From: JAVWIF01 sp036639635
GTDB lineage: Bacteria; Bacillota_I; Bacilli_A; Erysipelotrichales; Erysipelotrichaceae
Direction of reading: 5' to 3'
DNA length: 36,259 nucleotides
Assembly: GCA_036639635.1 (NCBI GenBank)
Contig: JAVWIF010000017.1
Span: 1-36,259, forward strand
The notes under the pieces were generated by a model, which saw nothing but the letters and a program-made list of their open reading frames with translations, was not told the DNA's origin and searched no databases. Every line of letters starts with the position of its first letter. Position 1 is the first letter of the stretch. This document shows positions 1-9,103 of this stretch, piece after piece. Made by a program: the position numbers and the translations under genes.

Positions 1-782
1 GTTTCTAGTATTTTGACAACTTCTTCAAGACGAGGATTATGTACAATAGCATTTAATTTATCAAATCCGATTTCACCAAAACCGATATTGGCATGACGAT
101 CTTTTTTAGCACCTTTACTGTTTTTGGAATCATTAATATGAATACAAACCAATCGTTCTAATCCAATCAAGGAATCAAATTCATCAAGAATTTTATCAAA
201 GTCTCCTAATTCATAACCTGCATCATGTAAATGACAAGTATCCATACATACTTTAATATGAGTAGGATTAGCTACATGATCCACAATATATTGAATATGT
301 TCAAATTGGAATCCTATTTCACTGCCCTTGCCAGACATCGTTTCAATTGCGATATTTACATTGCCAATGTTATTCATAGCAAGATCTAAACCTTCTACTA
401 TTTTATCTAATCCTTTATCCAAACCAGCTTGCACATGAGAGCCTGGATGAAGAATTAAGGTTGTTGAACCAATCGCTTGTACACGTGCAATCTCTTTTCT
501 AAGAAACTCTACACCAAGATCAAAGGTTTCAGCTTTTTGACAATTTCCTAAGTTAATAATATAAGGTGCATGAACCATCAAGGAAGATTGTTCAATCCCC
601 TCTTGATCCATCAATACTAATGCTTCTTTAATCTTCAACTCTTCCATATCACGGCGTCGTGTATTTTGAGGAGCTCCCGTATATAACATAAAAGCATTTG
701 CTCCATAAGAAATTGCTTCACGTACACTTCCTAAGATAAAATCAGGTGCACTCATTGATACATGAGAACCAATTTTCATCAT
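1..782 (-). CDS. nfo: Endonuclease IV (AP endonuclease), 3' part cut by window edge
   Basis: Zinc-dependent apurinic/apyrimidinic endonuclease of base-excision repair, cleaving DNA 5' to abasic sites. The reading frame is open from an ATG at 782 to the window edge, about 260 codons of the usual 280 or so. It begins MMKIGSHVSM and contains the TIM-barrel metal-ligand motifs LILHPGSH, AIETMSGKG and VCMDTCHLHDAGY, then HINDSKN and DRHANIGFGEIG, in the family order. Either of two adjacent ATGs (782 or 779) may start it; the first directly abuts the stop codon of the upstream helicase, so the two are co-transcribed. The pairing of a DEAD-box helicase with nfo matches cshB-nfo (yqfR-yqfS) of Bacillus. 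The C-terminus lies outside the window. Confidence 0.95.
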   Translation of the reverse strand, partial: MMKIGSHVSMSAPDFILGSVREAISYGANAFMLYTGAPQNTRRRDMEELKIKEALVLMDQEGIEQSSLMVHAPYIINLGNCQKAETFDLGVEFLRKEIARVQAIGSTTLILHPGSHVQAGLDKGLDKIVEGLDLAMNNIGNVNIAIETMSGKGSEIGFQFEHIQYIVDHVANPTHIKVCMDTCHLHDAGYELGDFDKILDEFDSLIGLERLVCIHINDSKNSKGAKKDRHANIGFGEIGFDKLNAIVHNPRLEEVVKILE

Positions 783-2141
783 TTATGAATTTCTCTTTTC
801 AATAGCTTTAGCTTTTCCACGTTCTTGTTTTTGACGTTTAATATCTTCATGAATAAGTGCACGCTTTGCTTTACGTTTTAATTTATCTACTTCTTGTTTA
901 CGTTTTACTTTATACCCTGGTTTTACTTGCTTGTTTTTCTTTGATACAATTTTAGATATTTCTATTTCTAAAGGGTCATCTTTATTTACTCTTTTTTTAT
1001 GAATTGGTTCTAAGTCTGTCCATATTTCTTTCTTAAAACTACGGTGATGAAATCCGATTCCTTTAATTTCTAAAGAACGAATCATTTCATCATCTTGTTT
1101 TTTATATAAAGCATAACAAATACCACTTTTACCCGCTCTACCAGTTCTTCCACTACGGTGAATATAATAATCCAATTCTTGTGGAAAGCCTAAAGAAACA
1201 ACATGTGAAATACCATCAATATCAATACCTCGTGCAGCAATATCTGTTGCTACAACGTAAGATTGTTGAATATTAACTAAGTCTTTCATCGCTTTGGTAC
1301 GCTCACGTGGAGTTAAATCTCCATGTAATTCTATTACACCATATCCTTTATCACGCATAAGAGTCGCTACATTATGAGCAAGTACTCTAGTGTTAGCAAA
1401 GATTAAACAAACATAAGGAGAAAACGATGGTAAGATTTCTAAAAGTTTTTCTTCATAACTCTTTTCTAAACAAGGTACTAAAACATGTTCAATTTGAGGA
1501 TGAAAACTACTCTTATCTTCAATATGAATAGTATGAGGTTGATCCATATATTTCTTCAAGAAAGGTCTTAATGCTTGTGGAATCGTAGCACTAAAAACCA
1601 TCATCTGTAAATCATTGCGCATACGTCCTGCAATTGCATCAATATCTTCTAAGAATCCAAATTCTAGTGTCATATCAGCTTCATCAACAACTAAAATAGA
1701 GGCTGTATCAACACGTAAGGTTTGATCTGTTAAAAACAAATCCTTAATACGTCCTGGTGTACCTACAACTATTTGAGGTTGTACCTTTAAAGAATCATTC
1801 ATCTTTGTTTTTTCCATACCACCGGTTATTAATTTAATTGTTAACTTAGGATCTGCTTCCATCATTTTTGTGGCACGATTATAGATTTGAACAGCAAGTT
1901 CACGTGTTGGCGCACTAATCACTGCTTGTACTTCTGCTTTATTGCTATCCACCTTTTCTAAGATAGGAATTAAAAAAGCATGGGTCTTCCCTGTTCCAGT
2001 ATCGGATATTCCAATAATATCACGTCCTTTACAAGCAACGGGAATTACTTCCTTTTGAATAGGTGTTGGTTCAATAAAACCTTCTAATTTTATAAAATCT
2101 TTTGTTTTTTGTTGAAAAACATAATCACTATATTTATTCAT
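783..2141 (-). CDS. cshB: DEAD-box ATP-dependent RNA helicase, CshB-like
   Basis: RNA helicase expected to remodel RNA during ribosome assembly and cold adaptation. All core motifs are visible in order: Q motif TPIQ, Walker A TGTGKT, PTRELA, TPGR, DEAD (LVVDEADM), SAT, then the second RecA domain with ATDIAARGID and HRSGRTGR. Residues from about 375 form a Lys/Arg-rich tail typical of the CshB group and likely to bind RNA. At 452 aa the length is normal. Its stop codon is followed at once by the nfo ATG, giving a two-gene unit. It is divergent from ispH, with about 140 bp between the starts. The CshB name rests on context with nfo, ispH and trmK plus the basic tail; CshA is the alternative. 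Confidence 0.93.
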   Translation of the reverse strand: MNKYSDYVFQQKTKDFIKLEGFIEPTPIQKEVIPVACKGRDIIGISDTGTGKTHAFLIPILEKVDSNKAEVQAVISAPTRELAVQIYNRATKMMEADPKLTIKLITGGMEKTKMNDSLKVQPQIVVGTPGRIKDLFLTDQTLRVDTASILVVDEADMTLEFGFLEDIDAIAGRMRNDLQMMVFSATIPQALRPFLKKYMDQPHTIHIEDKSSFHPQIEHVLVPCLEKSYEEKLLEILPSFSPYVCLIFANTRVLAHNVATLMRDKGYGVIELHGDLTPRERTKAMKDLVNIQQSYVVATDIAARGIDIDGISHVVSLGFPQELDYYIHRSGRTGRAGKSGICYALYKKQDDEMIRSLEIKGIGFHHRSFKKEIWTDLEPIHKKRVNKDDPLEIEISKIVSKKNKQVKPGYKVKRKQEVDKLKRKAKRALIHEDIKRQKQERGKAKAIEKRNS

Positions 2142-2232
2142 ATAAACTACCTCGTTCTTTCTCTAAGGATACCTTTTACCAATCGTAAAATAATACTCCT
2201 TACCTATTATAACCGAATTTTAAATAAATTCC

Positions 2233-2262
2233 TATGAAATCAATACGAAGTTATCGTATAAT
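2233..2262 (+). promoter_or_regulatory. Putative promoter of ispH
   Basis: A perfect -10 TATAAT at 2257-2262 stands about 17 bp before the ispH ATG. The best -35 candidate, TATGAA at 2233-2238 with 18-bp spacing, is poor. A GAGGTGAT ribosome-binding site follows. No operator was seen. Confidence 0.6.
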
Positions 2263-2279
2263 ATACTTGAGGTGATGTT

Positions 2280-3191
2280 ATGGAAGTAATTCAAGTAACT
2301 CCAAGAGGGTATTGTAAAGGTGTCACACGTGCCATTGCATTAGCAAAAAAAACAGCGATAGACAATCCTACTACCCCTATTTATGTACTCGGTATGCTTG
2401 TTCATAATACCTATGTCATGCAAGCTTTAAAAGAGTGTCATATTATCGCTATAGACGATAAAACAAAAACACGATTAGAATTATTAGATGCCATCCCAAG
2501 TGGAAGTATTGTAATCTTTACAGCCCATGGTATTGCACCAAATGTCATTCAAAAGGCCAAAGACAAGAATTTAACGTGCGTCGACGCAAGTTGCTTAGAT
2601 GTTGTGAAAACCCAAAATATTGTAAAAGATAAATTACAAGAATGTTATGATGTGTTATATATCGGTAAAAAGAATCATCCTGAAGCAGAAGCTGTTTGCT
2701 CCTTAGATGAACATGTCCACTTAATTACCAGTCTAGATGATATAGCTCATTTAGCTTCTTTTCAAAAAGTATTTGTGACCAACCAGACAACCATGTCGAT
2801 TTTTGATGTTGAACAATTATTTGAAGATATTAAAAAACGCTATCCACAAGCAGAGATAAGTGAAGAAATATGCAATGCTACACGTATTCGACAAGAAGGT
2901 GTTGCCTTGCTTGAAGGCAAAGGAATTGATATATTATATGTGGTAGGTGATGCCCATTCTAACAACTCTAATCGTTTGGCACAAATTGCCAAAGAGCGTG
3001 GAATTCCACATGTTTATTTAATTGATGATGTGCACGCCATCGCTGATGAACAACTACAAGGTGCAACGAAAGTAGCTGTTACTTCTGGAGCAAGTACTCC
3101 CACTTATTTAACAACACAAGTCATCGAGTATTTAAATCATTATCAAAAAGGGGCCTTAAAGCCAAGTATTGATATCCATAAAATATTATAA
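2280..3191 (+). CDS. ispH: 4-hydroxy-3-methylbut-2-enyl diphosphate reductase (LytB/IspH)
   Basis: Last enzyme of the MEP isoprenoid pathway, reducing HMBPP to IPP and DMAPP with an iron-sulfur cluster. The three cluster cysteines are C12 (GYCKGV), C105 (DASCLDV) and C198 (EEICNAT). The substrate-binding histidines lie in VHN (about 42), TAHG (83) and GKKNHPE (133), and the C-terminal TSGAS(T)P motif is present. The length of 303 aa is normal. It is the only long plus-strand gene in the first 15 kb. It runs against trmK and shares a terminator with it, whereas in Bacillus the neighbours trmK, ispH, cshB and nfo lie close together, so a local inversion is likely. Confidence 0.96.
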   Translation: MEVIQVTPRGYCKGVTRAIALAKKTAIDNPTTPIYVLGMLVHNTYVMQALKECHIIAIDDKTKTRLELLDAIPSGSIVIFTAHGIAPNVIQKAKDKNLTCVDASCLDVVKTQNIVKDKLQECYDVLYIGKKNHPEAEAVCSLDEHVHLITSLDDIAHLASFQKVFVTNQTTMSIFDVEQLFEDIKKRYPQAEISEEICNATRIRQEGVALLEGKGIDILYVVGDAHSNNSNRLAQIAKERGIPHVYLIDDVHAIADEQLQGATKVAVTSGASTPTYLTTQVIEYLNHYQKGALKPSIDIHKIL

Positions 3192-3226
3192 AAGATAGAG
3201 GCTATTTTGCTTCTATCTTTGTTTTT
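3191..3226. terminator. Bidirectional intrinsic terminator between ispH and trmK
   Basis: An inverted repeat of AAAGATAGA at 3191-3199 and TCTATCTTT at 3212-3220 is followed by a T-rich run on the plus strand and by an A/T-rich run on the other side. It begins at the ispH stop codon and reaches into the last codons of trmK (stop at 3202), so one hairpin serves both convergent genes. Confidence 0.8.
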
Positions 3227-3861
3227 ATCGTTTGTAGTAAAGCATATAAAGCTAGATAATGCGCATCATGTTTTGGCATATGTGTTAGTATGGCAGATAT
3301 TTTATGGCTACGATGCATCCAATAAGGAAGAAATTCGGGATGATTTTCTAAGTGACCAAATAAAATTTCATCGTCACTTAAAGTACGTCCAGTTGTAGGA
3401 GCAAAAGCAAGTATTTCATAAAAATGATCTTCTTTCACTAAGTCTTCACAAATAAGATGATAGTGATGTTCACTAATCCATCTACGTACATCATCCACAT
3501 GCTTATTACACTGAATAATAATACGACGATATTTATGTAATTCATTTCCTTGTTGTTCTAATATTCCTTTAATCGTATCAAACCCCATACCCGCAATTAC
3601 AATCGTATCAACATCTTCTGGTAAATCATTCATTCCATCGCGTTGCAACGTCGTTATTTGTTTTTCTAAACCAGCACGCGCTATTGACTCCTTTGCACGT
3701 AGTAAAGGACCGCTACGCAAATCACATGCAACCACATGATCACATACCTTACCTTGTACTAAAGCCATGGATAACAAACCATGATCACAGCCAATATCAG
3801 CTACTACGCTTCCCTTTTCCACCATTTGATAAATGGCCAAAAGGCGCTTAGAAAGCGCCAT
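3202..3861 (-). CDS. trmK: tRNA (adenine22-N1)-methyltransferase TrmK
   Basis: SAM-dependent methyltransferase that makes m1A22 in tRNA. The N-terminal Rossmann fold shows the SAM motif VADIGCDHGLLS near residues 20-31, VACDLR at 43-48, and the family motif IVIAGMG near 87-93. The C-terminal half is helical, as in Bacillus YqfN. The length of 219 aa is typical. The ATG overlaps the rpoD stop codon by one base (TAATG), indicating translational coupling and the same operon. The yqfO-type partner that often follows trmK is absent here; the next gene is the convergent ispH. Confidence 0.93.
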   Translation of the reverse strand: MALSKRLLAIYQMVEKGSVVADIGCDHGLLSMALVQGKVCDHVVACDLRSGPLLRAKESIARAGLEKQITTLQRDGMNDLPEDVDTIVIAGMGFDTIKGILEQQGNELHKYRRIIIQCNKHVDDVRRWISEHHYHLICEDLVKEDHFYEILAFAPTTGRTLSDDEILFGHLENHPEFLPYWMHRSHKISAILTHMPKHDAHYLALYALLQTIKTKIEAK

Positions 3862-5060
3862 TATGGTTTATCAACAAAATCCTTTAATCGTTTAGATCTT
3901 GTTGGATGTTTTAATTTGCGTAAAGCTTTTGCTTCAATCTGACGAATACGTTCGCGTGTAACATTGAATTCTTTACCGACTTCTTCTAGTGTACGCGTTC
4001 TACCATCATATAAACCAAAACGTAAACGTAATACTTTTTCTTCACGTTCTGTTAACCCTTGCAAAACAGTATTGATTTCATCTTTTAACAATTGATTATT
4101 AGCATATTCATCTGGAGAAAGCGCATCTTTATCTTCAATAAAGTCACCTAAATGAGAATCATCTTCTTCTCCAATTGGTGTTTCTAAAGAAACAGGTTCT
4201 AAAGCAATTTTCTGAATTTCCCGCACTTTTTCAGGTGTAATGTTTTCCATTTTTTCCGCAATTTCTTCAGCAGAAGGATCACGGCCTAAATCTTGTACCA
4301 ATTGACGTTGAATACGTGTTAATTTATTAATTGTTTCAACCATATGTACAGGAATACGAATCGTTCTTGCTTGATCGGCAATTGCTCTAGTTATTGCTTG
4401 ACGAATCCACCAAGTAGCATACGTAGAAAACTTAAATCCTTTGGTGTAGTCAAATTTTTCAACGGCCTTTACAAGTCCCATATTTCCTTCTTGAATTAAA
4501 TCAAGGAATAACATTCCACGACCAACATATTTTTTTGCTATAGAAACAACCAAACGTAAGTTAGCTGAAATTAGTTTTTTCTTTGCTTCTTCGTCGCCTT
4601 CTTGTATTTTTCTAGCAATTTCTGGTTCTTCTTTAGGGTCTAATAATTCAACTCGACCAATTTCTTTTAAATACATTTTTACAGGATCGTTAATCTTTGT
4701 ATGAGAAGAATTCGCAAATGTTTGTTCCAAGTGTTCTATATCACTAGCTAAGGTATTTTCTTCTTCTTCATCATCTTCTACAAAGTCAATATCTTCATCA
4801 TCTTCTTGATTACTCGCTAAAGCATCATCATCTAATAAATCTACATCTTCATCTTCGTCATCTTTTATATCAACTCCGTTATCTGAGAACCATTGTAATA
4901 ATTCATCAAAATCCGTATCGCTCATATCTAAATGTTCAACAGCTTCCACAACATCTTTTTGAAATATCTCCGATTTTTCTAAGTATGCATCTGCAAATTG
5001 TTGTTTAATATCATCTAATGTTTTAAACTCCTGTAACGTCTTTTTCTTTTTCACTGCCAT
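3861..5060 (-). CDS. rpoD: Primary sigma factor of RNA polymerase (sigma-70/SigA)
   Basis: Housekeeping sigma factor that directs RNA polymerase to vegetative promoters. Region 1.2 (DPVKMYLKEIG), regions 2.1-2.4 (NLRLVVSIAKKY through FSTYATWWIRQAI), region 3 and region 4.2 (TLEEVGKEF, VTRERIRQIE) are complete. The linker after region 1.1 is unusually acidic, with many Asp/Glu between residues about 65 and 105. The frame is open further upstream, but I choose the ATG at 5060 (MAVKKKKT): an AAGGA site sits about 10 bases before it, and it follows the dnaG stop after one base. The longer start would overlap dnaG by 35 bases. The protein is 399 aa. Confidence 0.97.
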   Translation of the reverse strand: MAVKKKKTLQEFKTLDDIKQQFADAYLEKSEIFQKDVVEAVEHLDMSDTDFDELLQWFSDNGVDIKDDEDEDVDLLDDDALASNQEDDEDIDFVEDDEEEENTLASDIEHLEQTFANSSHTKINDPVKMYLKEIGRVELLDPKEEPEIARKIQEGDEEAKKKLISANLRLVVSIAKKYVGRGMLFLDLIQEGNMGLVKAVEKFDYTKGFKFSTYATWWIRQAITRAIADQARTIRIPVHMVETINKLTRIQRQLVQDLGRDPSAEEIAEKMENITPEKVREIQKIALEPVSLETPIGEEDDSHLGDFIEDKDALSPDEYANNQLLKDEINTVLQGLTEREEKVLRLRFGLYDGRTRTLEEVGKEFNVTRERIRQIEAKALRKLKHPTRSKRLKDFVDKP

Positions 5061-5061
5061 A

Positions 5062-6831
5062 TCAATTGTTCCTTCCCGCGCATCGCTTTTCTTCACGCTC
5101 TTTGATCAGTTGATTCTTCGCAACTGCCAATTTTGCTTTTTCCATTGGATCGTGGATCGTTTTAATTTGTTCACTTAGTGCTTCTATCTTATCATCCATA
5201 AAACAAGCTTTTACTTTTTTAATTGCTTCTTGTAGTACAATCATATTTACTTCATCTCGTGATAATTCCCAATCAGCAATTTCTAACAAGAGTTTTTTAA
5301 CATTCTCTTCTTGTATAAAATTTAGTAAGTCAGCTACTTGTAATTGATGATGTGTTCGATAATAATCAATAATATAAATAGCTAGTTTATTACTCGTATC
5401 ATCTTTTAAGAAACCTAGTTCCTCTTTATAGTAATTACTAGCCGCAATACCATTCATCATTTGAGAGAGGATTTCATATTCAGCACGTGTTCTTCCACTT
5501 TTAGGAAAGCTGAGAAAGTTACGTTTCACAAAGAGTTCCTTGTTCTTTTCTTGATATTGCGTTATCTGTTGCGTTTGCATATCAAAATCTGTCAACTCTC
5601 GTAAGCGAATAAAATAACTCTGTTTCTCGTAATCATCTTTTAATCTGTTTATTTCAAGTGCTATCTCTTGTGCAAATTCTTTTTTCTGGCTGTAATTTTC
5701 TAAATTGTATTTTTGTAACAAATATGTAAACAAGAAATCTATCCAAGATATTGTCTTATTTATCATATGGACCAATTCATCTACACCGTAAATATCCATA
5801 ATCTCATCTGGATCTAATCCGTATTTGTTATCAACAATTTCAAATGGTATTTGTTGCTCAATTGCAACTTTACCAAATTTATACGTTGCATTTTTACCAG
5901 CAGCATCTCCATCGTAACAAACGACAATAGGAACATGTAACTGTTTTAATAAGAGCAATTGTTCTAAAGTACAAGCTGTTCCTAAGGTAGCTATCGCATT
6001 ATACATATGAATCTTTTCAAAAGAAAGGACATCCATAGCACCTTCTACCAAATAAGCTTTCTTATTTTTTCTTGCTTCTAGTTTTGCTCGATGATAATTG
6101 AAAATTAAATTTCCTTTTATATAAATATCTGTTTCACTTGTATTTATATATTTTGCTTCATCACTCTCTAATATTCTTCTTGCACTAAAGCCTACAGGTT
6201 CACCAAATGCATTATGAATTGGTATCATAATACGATTTGCAAATACATCCTTCATGCCCATAGCACTTATACGTGCAAGTCCTGCATCTATAATATCTTC
6301 ATCTTGATACTTTTTAGCATGTAAGAACTTATATAGTTTATCATCTTTAGGATTATACCCTAATTCAAACTTTTTTATAATTTCTTCAGTAATATTTCGT
6401 TTTGTTAAATATTCTTTAATCTTCACTCCATCTACACTATCTAATTGATAATGGGTAAATTCAATAGCTTCATGTACATTTTTAATGAGGATTTGTTGAT
6501 GAGGAGAAAGAATTCTTTGTGGAATATTTAATGGCTGTTCCATTTGAATTCCTGCATATTGTGCAACTTTATAGACACTCTCTATAAAAGATATTTTTTC
6601 AATATTTTGAACAAATGTAAATACATTTCCACCAGCTCCACAAACAAAACATTTATAAATTTGCTTATCTGTGGAAATAGATAAGGAAGGATCGTGGTCA
6701 TCATGAAAAGGGCAAGTACACTTATAGCTCTTGCCTTTTCGTGTTAAGGCGCTATATCGTCCAATAACATCAACGATGTCCGCTTTTGCACGTATTTGAT
6801 TGATTTCCTCTTCACTTAAACGGGCCAACAA
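5062..6831 (-). CDS. dnaG: DNA primase
   Basis: Primase that makes RNA primers at the replication fork. The N-terminal zinc ribbon has CPFHDD and, 20 residues on, CFVCGAGG. The RNA-polymerase core follows, with the TOPRIM motif LVEGAMDV and CYDGDAAG. A helical DnaB-interaction region ends the protein. The frame is open from a GTG at 6837, but the AAGGAA site lies only one base from that GTG and six bases from a TTG at 6831, so I favour the TTG start (MLARLSEEEI). glyS ends 15 bases upstream and rpoD starts one base after its stop, giving the glyS-dnaG-rpoD macromolecular-synthesis operon. Confidence 0.95.
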   Translation of the reverse strand: MLARLSEEEINQIRAKADIVDVIGRYSALTRKGKSYKCTCPFHDDHDPSLSISTDKQIYKCFVCGAGGNVFTFVQNIEKISFIESVYKVAQYAGIQMEQPLNIPQRILSPHQQILIKNVHEAIEFTHYQLDSVDGVKIKEYLTKRNITEEIIKKFELGYNPKDDKLYKFLHAKKYQDEDIIDAGLARISAMGMKDVFANRIMIPIHNAFGEPVGFSARRILESDEAKYINTSETDIYIKGNLIFNYHRAKLEARKNKKAYLVEGAMDVLSFEKIHMYNAIATLGTACTLEQLLLLKQLHVPIVVCYDGDAAGKNATYKFGKVAIEQQIPFEIVDNKYGLDPDEIMDIYGVDELVHMINKTISWIDFLFTYLLQKYNLENYSQKKEFAQEIALEINRLKDDYEKQSYFIRLRELTDFDMQTQQITQYQEKNKELFVKRNFLSFPKSGRTRAEYEILSQMMNGIAASNYYKEELGFLKDDTSNKLAIYIIDYYRTHHQLQVADLLNFIQEENVKKLLLEIADWELSRDEVNMIVLQEAIKKVKACFMDDKIEALSEQIKTIHDPMEKAKLAVAKNQLIKEREEKRCAGRNN

Positions 6832-6846
6832 TTTCACTTCCTTGTT

Positions 6847-8229
6847 TTATAGTTTTATACGCTCTTCAATGTAAGTACTTAAAGTATCAATAGCAACACG
6901 TTCTTGTTGCATAGAATCACGATGACGTACAGTTACACAATGATCACTTTCACTATCAAAATCAACAGTAATACAGAAAGGAGTACCAATTGCATCTTGA
7001 CGACGATAACGTTTACCAATACTTCCAGCATCATCATATTCACAATTAGCAATCGGAGCAAGTAATTGGAATACTTCCATTGCCTGTTCATTTAACTTCT
7101 TAGATAATGGCATAATACAAGCTTTAATTGGTGCTAAGAAAGGATGTAAATGCATCACTACACGTGTATCATTTTCTAATTCTTCTTCATCATAAGCATC
7201 ACACATAAATGCTAACATTAAACGCTCTACTCCTACAGAAGGTTCAATACAGAAAGGTAAGAACTTTTCATTGGTTGTAGGGTCTAAATATTCTAAACTT
7301 TTCTTACTAGCATCTTGATGTTGACGCAAATCATAATCCGTACGATCAGCTATACCCCAAACTTCACCCCATCCAATTTGTGAATGGAAGTTATATTCAA
7401 TATCACAAGTACCTTTTGAATAGAATGCTAATTCTTCTGGTGTATGATCACGATAACGAACATGTTCACTTTCAATCCCTAAATTTGTCAAAAATTTCAT
7501 ACAGTATTCTTTATAATACTCATACCACTCTAAATCAGTTCCTGGTGCACAAAAGAATTCCAATTCCATTTGTTCAAATTCTCTTGTACGAAAGATAAAG
7601 TTTCCTGGTGTAATTTCATTACGGAAACTCTTCCCCACCTGACCAATTCCAAATGGCAATTTTTTACGCATAGAACGTTGTACATTTTTAAAGTTCACAA
7701 ACATTCCTTGTGCTGTTTCTGGACGTAAATGAATGGTACTTTTTGCATCTTCCACAACTCCTTGAAACGTTTTAAACATTAAATTAAATTGACGTATATC
7801 CGTGAAGTCATGACCACCACACTTTGGACAACTTAAGTTGTGTTCCTTAATGTAATCCATCATCGCCTCATTGCTCCAACCTTCAACACTTACCTCACCT
7901 TTGGTTGCTATTTCAATTAATTGGTCTGCGCGAAAACGTGTTTTACATTCTTTACAATCCATCAAAGGATCACTAAAACCACCAACATGTCCACTCGCTA
8001 CCCAAACTGCTGGATTCATAAAAATAGCAGATTGAATACCAGTATTATAAGGTGATTCTTGAATAAATTTTTTCCACCATGCTTTTTTAATATTATCTTT
8101 TAATTCAACACCTAAAGGACCAAAATCCCAAGTATTGGATAAACCACCATAAATTTCAGATCCTTGGAACACAAATCCACTGTTTTTTGCATGTGCTACC
8201 ACAATATCAAATAAATTCTCTTTTTTCAT
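6847..8229 (-). CDS. glyS: Glycyl-tRNA synthetase, dimeric single-chain type
   Basis: Class II aminoacyl-tRNA synthetase charging tRNA-Gly. This is the single-chain (GlyQS, eukaryote-like) type, not the bacterial alpha/beta pair. Motif 1 surrounds WDFGPLG near residue 35, motif 2 is FRNEITP, and motif 3 is SVGVERLMLAF. A small zinc site has CKECKTR at about 92 and CPKCGG at about 154. The anticodon-binding domain ends the protein. The length of 460 aa is typical. It is the first gene of the unit running into dnaG, rpoD and trmK, and lies behind its own promoter and a short leader hairpin. Confidence 0.96.
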   Translation of the reverse strand: MKKENLFDIVVAHAKNSGFVFQGSEIYGGLSNTWDFGPLGVELKDNIKKAWWKKFIQESPYNTGIQSAIFMNPAVWVASGHVGGFSDPLMDCKECKTRFRADQLIEIATKGEVSVEGWSNEAMMDYIKEHNLSCPKCGGHDFTDIRQFNLMFKTFQGVVEDAKSTIHLRPETAQGMFVNFKNVQRSMRKKLPFGIGQVGKSFRNEITPGNFIFRTREFEQMELEFFCAPGTDLEWYEYYKEYCMKFLTNLGIESEHVRYRDHTPEELAFYSKGTCDIEYNFHSQIGWGEVWGIADRTDYDLRQHQDASKKSLEYLDPTTNEKFLPFCIEPSVGVERLMLAFMCDAYDEEELENDTRVVMHLHPFLAPIKACIMPLSKKLNEQAMEVFQLLAPIANCEYDDAGSIGKRYRRQDAIGTPFCITVDFDSESDHCVTVRHRDSMQQERVAIDTLSTYIEERIKL

Positions 8230-8244
8230 TACAATGCCCCTTTC

Positions 8245-8268
8245 AAAAAAAACTCACCTCTATGGTGA
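8245..8268 (-). terminator. Short leader hairpin with U-run before glyS, possible attenuator
   Basis: On the minus strand a five-pair stem (TCACC/GGTGA with a five-base loop) is followed by eight Ts and lies only about 15 bases before the glyS start codon, downstream of the glyS promoter. It could end recO transcripts or act as an attenuator. An alternative pairing TGATT/AATCA just upstream uses the bases at the 5' foot of the stem. The stem is short, so strength is uncertain. Confidence 0.5.
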
Positions 8269-8308
8269 TTGTCTTTGTAATCATAAAATGGCTACAAGAA
8301 TACACTAT

Positions 8309-8338
8309 AATATAACACTTTTTTCACTTATATGTCAA
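8309..8338 (-). promoter_or_regulatory. Promoter of the glyS-dnaG-rpoD-trmK operon
   Basis: Consensus -35 TTGACA (8333-8338) and -10 TATATT (8309-8314) are spaced 18 bp apart on the minus strand. The -35 lies inside the last codons of recO. The leader to glyS is then about 75 bases and contains no T-box motif. Confidence 0.72.
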
Positions 8339-9103
8339 TGGAATTTCGTCATTGTCTTCGATAAAATATTCATCCATCGCGTATAAGTGACGCAAGAAGC
8401 GAATACTACGTAAAGCTATCCCTGCATATTCTTCAAAAAACTGATATAATGCTTCAAAATCGGAAAATGTAAAGCATCCACAAGTAGTTAAAATATCATA
8501 ATGTTCGTTTTTTGCTTTACATAATAAACGGAATCGTTTTAATTGCGCAACACTTTTTTTAACGTCTTCATTTCTATTAAAACATTCCTCACAAATAAAG
8601 CCTCCACTATTTAAAGATATGCCAACAATGTGTTTACTATTTCCACAACGAACACAGCTATCAACCATCGGTTCTATACCATGATACTGGTTCATTAATG
8701 ATTGAAACAAACATAAAACAAGGATTGGTTGATCACTGGTTTGCAAACGTTCTAAACAAGTCTTCAATAATACAAATACATTTTGATCAAAAGCACTCTT
8801 ATAAATACATTCACAAAAAAAGGAAGCAATGCTTTGTTTCATCAAATCTTCACGAATACTACGATAACTATCTAGAATCTCCGCACTACGTAAAGATTGT
8901 AGTGTCGAATGAGCATGCACATTTAATTGAAAACGCGCAAACGTAAACAATTGACAAGCGGATGCATTTTTACTTTTCACTTTTTGAATGCCGCGTGCCA
9001 CCATGCTTATGATATTTCCTTCTCGATCAAGCACTTGTAATAAAGCATCATGTTCACGATATTCTTTAAAATCTATGACAATCCCTTCTATTTGAACATC
9101 CAT
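8324..9103 (-). CDS. recO: DNA repair protein RecO
   Basis: Recombination mediator that, with RecR, loads RecA on SSB-coated single-stranded DNA. The N-terminal OB fold starts with IEGIVIDFKEYREHDAL. The zinc motif CVRC and, further on, CEEC lies at about 148-170 in the helical C-terminal part. The length of 259 aa is normal. Its ATG overlaps the era stop by one base (TAATG), so it is translationally coupled, and era-recO is a conserved Firmicutes pair. Confidence 0.93.
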   Translation of the reverse strand: MDVQIEGIVIDFKEYREHDALLQVLDREGNIISMVARGIQKVKSKNASACQLFTFARFQLNVHAHSTLQSLRSAEILDSYRSIREDLMKQSIASFFCECIYKSAFDQNVFVLLKTCLERLQTSDQPILVLCLFQSLMNQYHGIEPMVDSCVRCGNSKHIVGISLNSGGFICEECFNRNEDVKKSVAQLKRFRLLCKAKNEHYDILTTCGCFTFSDFEALYQFFEEYAGIALRSIRFLRHLYAMDEYFIEDNDEIPLTYK

